NCBI GenBank assembly: GCA_041744735.1
Contig: JBGTKH010000159.1
Location: 1 to 8,233 of the forward strand
Direction: 5' to 3'
DNA from: JBGTKH01 sp041744735
Lineage (GTDB): Bacteria; Planctomycetota; Planctomycetia; Pirellulales; Pirellulaceae
Length of the DNA stretch: 8,233 nucleotides
In this document: positions 5,949-8,233 of the stretch, in pieces
Layout: every line of letters begins with the position of its first letter
Position numbering within the stretch: position 1 is the first letter of the stretch
Notes under the pieces: model-generated
Databases searched by the model: none
The model's input: the letters and a program-made list of their open reading frames with translations, nothing else
Told to the model about the DNA's origin: nothing
Program-made: the position numbers and the translations under genes

Positions 5949-6854
5949 TCAGACGGGCTGTTCTGCGGCGGCGCCTAAGCGCTTGACCATCGTGATCTCA
6001 TTTCCTTTGTCATTGTGAAACACGTTATCCATAAACGTGCGGATCAACAACATGCCGCGGCCCGAAGCGCGTTCCAAGTTTTCCGGATCACGCGGATCGG
6101 GCAGGGTCGACGGATCGAAACCAGGCCCTTCGTCGCGCACCACCAAAGCCAGTTCGACCTCCGAACGCCGGGCCTCCAAATACAATCTCCGATCGCGGTA
6201 CGGCGACTGCTTCCGCCGCTCGTCCGCCAGCTTGTAGTAAGCATTGTCTTCCCGCTCGCGCAGCTCCGAACTGATTTCCAAATTGCCATGAAACACAGCG
6301 TTGACCAGCGCTTCTTCCAGCGAGATGGCCGCGCGAATCTGCTCCGAAGGATCATGCAGGCCGGCGTGCAGCACGCGCTCCTGCACCATGTTGATCAGCG
6401 GCGCGATCAAGCTGGCATCATTTTCCAAAGTGAACGACACGGCGCTGGACTTTTGACAACTCATCAATTGCGCCCGGTCACGTTGCTGCGACGCGATCGA
6501 CAACACGTTGCGGACGGTCTCGACCAAATCATCGGCCAGCTTGCGCTTGGGCGTGTAACTGGCCGCACCGGCGCGCAGGGCCTGCAGCGCGATTGTCTCG
6601 CTTCCCTTGGCCGTCATCAGAATCACCGGCACCAGCGGATACCGCTCTTTGATCGCGGCCACAAGCTGCAAGCCGTCCATCTCGGGCATCTGCAGATCGG
6701 TCAGAATCAAATCCGGCGGCCTGTTTTCCACTTGCTCCATCGCCGCGGCGCCGTTCTCCGCGTATCTGATACTCCAACCAGCCTGCTTCTCTAGCAGCCC
6801 GCCAGCCAGACGCCGGTCGAGGGCCGAATCGTCTACTACCAGGATCGATGTCAT
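5949..6854 (-). CDS. Response regulator fused to RsbW/SpoIIAB-type ATPase domain
   Basis: A 301-residue soluble protein. The receiver (1-122) has D8/D9, phospho-acceptor D53 in LILTDLQMPEMDG, T81 and K103 in YTPKRKL, with arginine replacing the usual proline after the lysine. The second half (about 137-293) is an HATPase_c_2 domain as in anti-sigma kinases RsbW and SpoIIAB: SLEEALVNAVFHGN (178-191) with E181 and N185, DEGPGFD (241-247), and ASGRGMLLIRTFMD (263-276). RsbW-type proteins phosphorylate an anti-anti-sigma partner or bind a sigma factor; by analogy this one could switch partners on phosphorylation of D53. Neither partner nor a PP2C phosphatase is encoded in the window. An insertion of about 40 residues (193-232, charged) separates the N-box from the G1 box. 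The ATG at 6854 follows GAGGA (6867-6863) by eight bases, so an upstream TTG is not needed. It probably leads an operon with the sensor kinase. Confidence 0.9.
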   Translation of the reverse strand: MTSILVVDDSALDRRLAGGLLEKQAGWSIRYAENGAAAMEQVENRPPDLILTDLQMPEMDGLQLVAAIKERYPLVPVILMTAKGSETIALQALRAGAASYTPKRKLADDLVETVRNVLSIASQQRDRAQLMSCQKSSAVSFTLENDASLIAPLINMVQERVLHAGLHDPSEQIRAAISLEEALVNAVFHGNLEISSELREREDNAYYKLADERRKQSPYRDRRLYLEARRSEVELALVVRDEGPGFDPSTLPDPRDPENLERASGRGMLLIRTFMDNVFHNDKGNEITMVKRLGAAAEQPV

Positions 6855-6896
6855 GAGAGGATTCCTCGTCGCTGAATTGCGCTGCGAACTAGTGCC

Positions 6897-6922
6897 AATA
6901 TAACCAGAATTTTCCAAGTCAA
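6897..6922 (-). promoter_or_regulatory. Weak candidate promoter of the signalling pair
   Basis: On the minus strand, TTGACT (6922-6917) and TATATT (6902-6897) stand upstream of the response regulator-ATPase gene, about 43 bases from its ATG. Both hexamers are good sigma-70 matches, but the spacer is 14 bases rather than 16-18, so activity is doubtful. The stretch is AT-rich compared with its surroundings. It is the only hexamer pair I found in the 102-bp gap. Confidence 0.3.
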
Positions 6923-6956
6923 CACGTCCCGGCCGCAATTCGCCGAGATTCTTTTG

Positions 6957-7310
6957 TCAAATCCGTTCGCGTTCCCTTGGATTGGACGCAAACCGATCGT
7001 CGTATTCAGGGCTCGAAGCATCGTGGTATTCACCGCTGATTAGTCGCGAAAACCGAGCGCCACATGCGAGACACTTGTAGAACGACGGCAAAGGCGGATT
7101 CGACAGCACTGCCCAGAACATCACGAGTTTGCGTTTGCGGCAGGACGGGCAACGCGAATACATCCAAAGCGGTGTCGTTAGCCACATGATCGCCCAAAAG
7201 GGGAGCAGCGTGACCGACAGAAGAAATGTCCCGATCGGTGCGAGTGGAGATCGCGACTCGGATAGGAATTTAAGGGCAACCACACCCATCACGACCAGCA
7301 CGAAGATCAA
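6957..7310 (-). CDS. Small membrane protein with a zinc-ribbon motif
   Basis: The frame is up to 117 residues. Two hydrophobic segments (about 1-16 and 26-46) are followed by CPSC (54-57) and, 22 residues later, CLAC (80-83), a four-cysteine zinc ribbon probably facing the cytoplasm. The tail is acidic and charged (EYHDASSPEYDDRF...). The family is not recognised. The first possible start, TTG at 7310, overlaps the TGA of the upstream gene (TTGA). An ATG at residue 8 (7289) would trim much of the first helix, and GTG codons lie between. Translational coupling to the upstream gene is plausible either way, and the true start is uncertain. It ends about 100 bp before the response regulator-ATPase gene and shows no functional link to it. 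Confidence 0.7.
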   Translation of the reverse strand: MIFVLVVMGVVALKFLSESRSPLAPIGTFLLSVTLLPFWAIMWLTTPLWMYSRCPSCRKRKLVMFWAVLSNPPLPSFYKCLACGARFSRLISGEYHDASSPEYDDRFASNPRERERI

Positions 7311-7825
7311 TGGAATGACTGGACGGGGTGGCTGGGGCGGAGGCCCAGCGACGCCCCAGCCTGCGGCTTCGAGGACTCAGCCACCGCCACCGCCGACTTT
7401 CGTGACTGGCCTTGCTGCCTTGATCGCCCGCGCCAAGGTCGCCGTACGATGTAAGCGACGGATCCGCAGGCCGCACCAATTACGGCGCCGAGAATCGAGT
7501 GAATGACGACTGCCGTCGCAACCATTTGCAGATCCGCGAAGTCGAACCAACTGAAATACTCGATACGACGAAGCCCCTCACCGAGCTCGATGGCGAGAGC
7601 TAACGTCGCGAGAAAAGCGCTGCCTGCCCCCGCGAAAACCGTGGCAAGGAACGATCGTCGACCGACGGCAAGAGCAATCGCGGCTACCATCGCGAGTGAC
7701 GGCGGCACCAAGTGCGCGGATATCGTCGATGTTAGACTCGGCCATTGGATTACAGCTCGCAATCCGAGAAACACACACACGAGAAAAACGGCAGTGAACA
7801 GCGTTTGAAGCGAGTATCGCATCAT
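7307..7825 (-). CDS. Four-helix membrane protein, planctomycete MRYSLQTLF type
   Basis: The 172-residue protein begins MMRYSLQTLFTAVFLVCVFLG, the N-terminal style of many small planctomycete membrane proteins (MR-x-S-L-x-T-L) of unknown role. Hydrophobic segments lie at about 7-26, 39-55, 59-81 and 101-127. A basic stretch (RRPWRGRSRQQGQSRK) follows, then a tail from about residue 151 (SSKPQAGASLGLRPSHPVQS). Residues 155-166 of the tail are encoded by a GC-rich palindrome (7330-7361), so the C-terminus looks extended by a repeat rather than conserved. Two ATG codons occur in a row (7825 and 7822); no strong ribosome site is seen before either. Its stop overlaps the start region of the zinc-ribbon gene, suggesting co-transcription. 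Confidence 0.75.
   Translation of the reverse strand: MMRYSLQTLFTAVFLVCVFLGLRAVIQWPSLTSTISAHLVPPSLAMVAAIALAVGRRSFLATVFAGAGSAFLATLALAIELGEGLRRIEYFSWFDFADLQMVATAVVIHSILGAVIGAACGSVAYIVRRPWRGRSRQQGQSRKSAVAVAESSKPQAGASLGLRPSHPVQSFH
7330..7361. repeat. GC-rich palindrome within the 3' end of the membrane protein gene
   Basis: GGCTGGGGCG (7330-7339) and CGCCCCAGCC (7352-7361) form a perfect ten-base inverted repeat around a 12-base loop. On the minus strand it encodes QAGASLGLRPSH near the C-terminus of the membrane protein. I recall similar GC-rich palindromes and the resulting AGASLGLRPSHP tail in planctomycete sequences, but cannot check this here. The stem lies 20 bp before the gene's stop and could also act as a transcript-stabilising or terminating structure. 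Confidence 0.7.
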
Positions 7826-7893
7826 GACCAGCGGCCCGTCGATAGAATCAGCGGTGCGACAAGTAAGAAAGGAAAGTAACGTAGCATTGGTGC

Positions 7894-8233
7894 CTAACGA
7901 TTGACGAGAACGACAAACCGTTGAAACGCTGCGTCCCAGGGGGCTGTGTTTTGCGGGGTGTATTCTTCTACGTCGAAGCTGCGGCGGACGACTTCGCGGG
8001 CTTGGGGGATCGAGCCGACGTGGCCGGCGGCGACGGCCTGCATCATGACGTTGCCGATGGCGGTGGCCTCGACAGGGCCGGCCAGCACGCGGCGGTTGGT
8101 GGCGTCAGCGGCCATTTGGCTGAGCAACCGGTTCTGCGTGCCGCCGCCGACAATGTGAATCGTGTTGATGCGGCCGCCGAGCAATTCTTCTAACCAGCCG
8201 AGCACCAGCCGATAACGCAGCGACAAACTTACC
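7894..8233 (-). CDS. rhaB: Rhamnulokinase-like FGGY sugar kinase, C-terminal part
   Basis: Only the last 112 or so residues are present; the frame runs off the right edge. The sequence LRYRLVLGWLEELLGGRINT, then IHIVGGGTQNRLLSQMAADA, then GPVEATAIGNVMMQA, and REVVRRSF matches the end of the FGGY kinase ATP-binding domain. The G-G-G-x-Q-N-x-L-L and A-G-P-V-E-A-(T/S) wording is that of rhamnulokinase, which phosphorylates L-rhamnulose at position 1 in rhamnose breakdown, an ability common in planctomycetes that use algal polysaccharides. The substrate-binding domain is outside the window, so another FGGY kinase cannot be excluded. The stop is TAG (7896-7894). The 68-bp gap to the next gene holds nothing notable. 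Confidence 0.8.
   Translation of the reverse strand, partial: VSLSLRYRLVLGWLEELLGGRINTIHIVGGGTQNRLLSQMAADATNRRVLAGPVEATAIGNVMMQAVAAGHVGSIPQAREVVRRSFDVEEYTPQNTAPWDAAFQRFVVLVNR

Noticed and set aside
6885..6897. A TGGCAC...GC sequence resembling a sigma-54 promoter upstream of the response regulator-ATPase gene
   Set aside because: The GG and GC elements are one base too close together and the TTGC part is CGC, so it fails the strict spacing that sigma-54 needs.
6855..6938. A longer response regulator-ATPase start at an upstream TTG (6938)
   Set aside because: The extra 28 residues do not belong to a receiver fold, and the ATG at 6854 has a well-spaced GAGGA and begins directly with the receiver's first strand.

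Overview
The window is an 8.2 kb piece of a GC-rich bacterial chromosome, most likely from a planctomycete of the Pirellulales type. That placement is inferred from recognised protein styles: a small membrane protein beginning MMRYSLQTLF, a 245-residue protein with the 'APNQELIL...DPKRRLH...SLNRNQ' C-terminus, a C-terminal remnant of a dimethylformamidase-beta-like protein, and GC-rich palindromic repeats lying in and between genes. Every gene I can support lies on the minus strand, so transcription runs from right to left. I see no tRNA, rRNA, CRISPR array or intact insertion sequence.

Right part (8233 down to 6957). The window opens inside the 3' end of a rhamnulokinase-like FGGY sugar kinase. 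Two small membrane proteins follow, a four-helix one and a two-helix zinc-ribbon one, whose reading frames overlap by three bases. A GC-rich palindrome lies within the 3' end of the first and encodes part of its tail.

Centre (6854 down to 4164). This is a signalling module. A response regulator fused to an RsbW/SpoIIAB-like ATPase domain is followed 117 bp later by a sensor kinase with the order REC-PAS-HisKA-HATPase. The gap between them holds a structured palindromic repeat with a partial tandem duplicate.

Left-centre (3976 down to 1446). A lineage-typical protein of unknown function is followed by a vanadium-dependent haloperoxidase of the algal/cyanobacterial bromoperoxidase type. All vanadate-site positions are recognisable, but the usual serine of the loop is alanine. 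Three 11-bp direct repeats lie in the gap upstream of it.

Left end (1275 down to 1). pgpA (phosphatidylglycerophosphatase A, phospholipid synthesis) is followed 3 bp after its stop by a second palindromic repeat. Beyond the repeat lies the decapitated C-terminus of the dimethylformamidase-like protein. A partial single-pass membrane protein then runs off the left edge.

The genes do not form one pathway. The two signalling genes are the only clear functional pair. The most unusual material is the palindromic repeat family (687-750 and 5854-5937), whose copies share a layout of outer GTAGC/GCTAC arms around two small hairpins with mutually complementary tetraloops.
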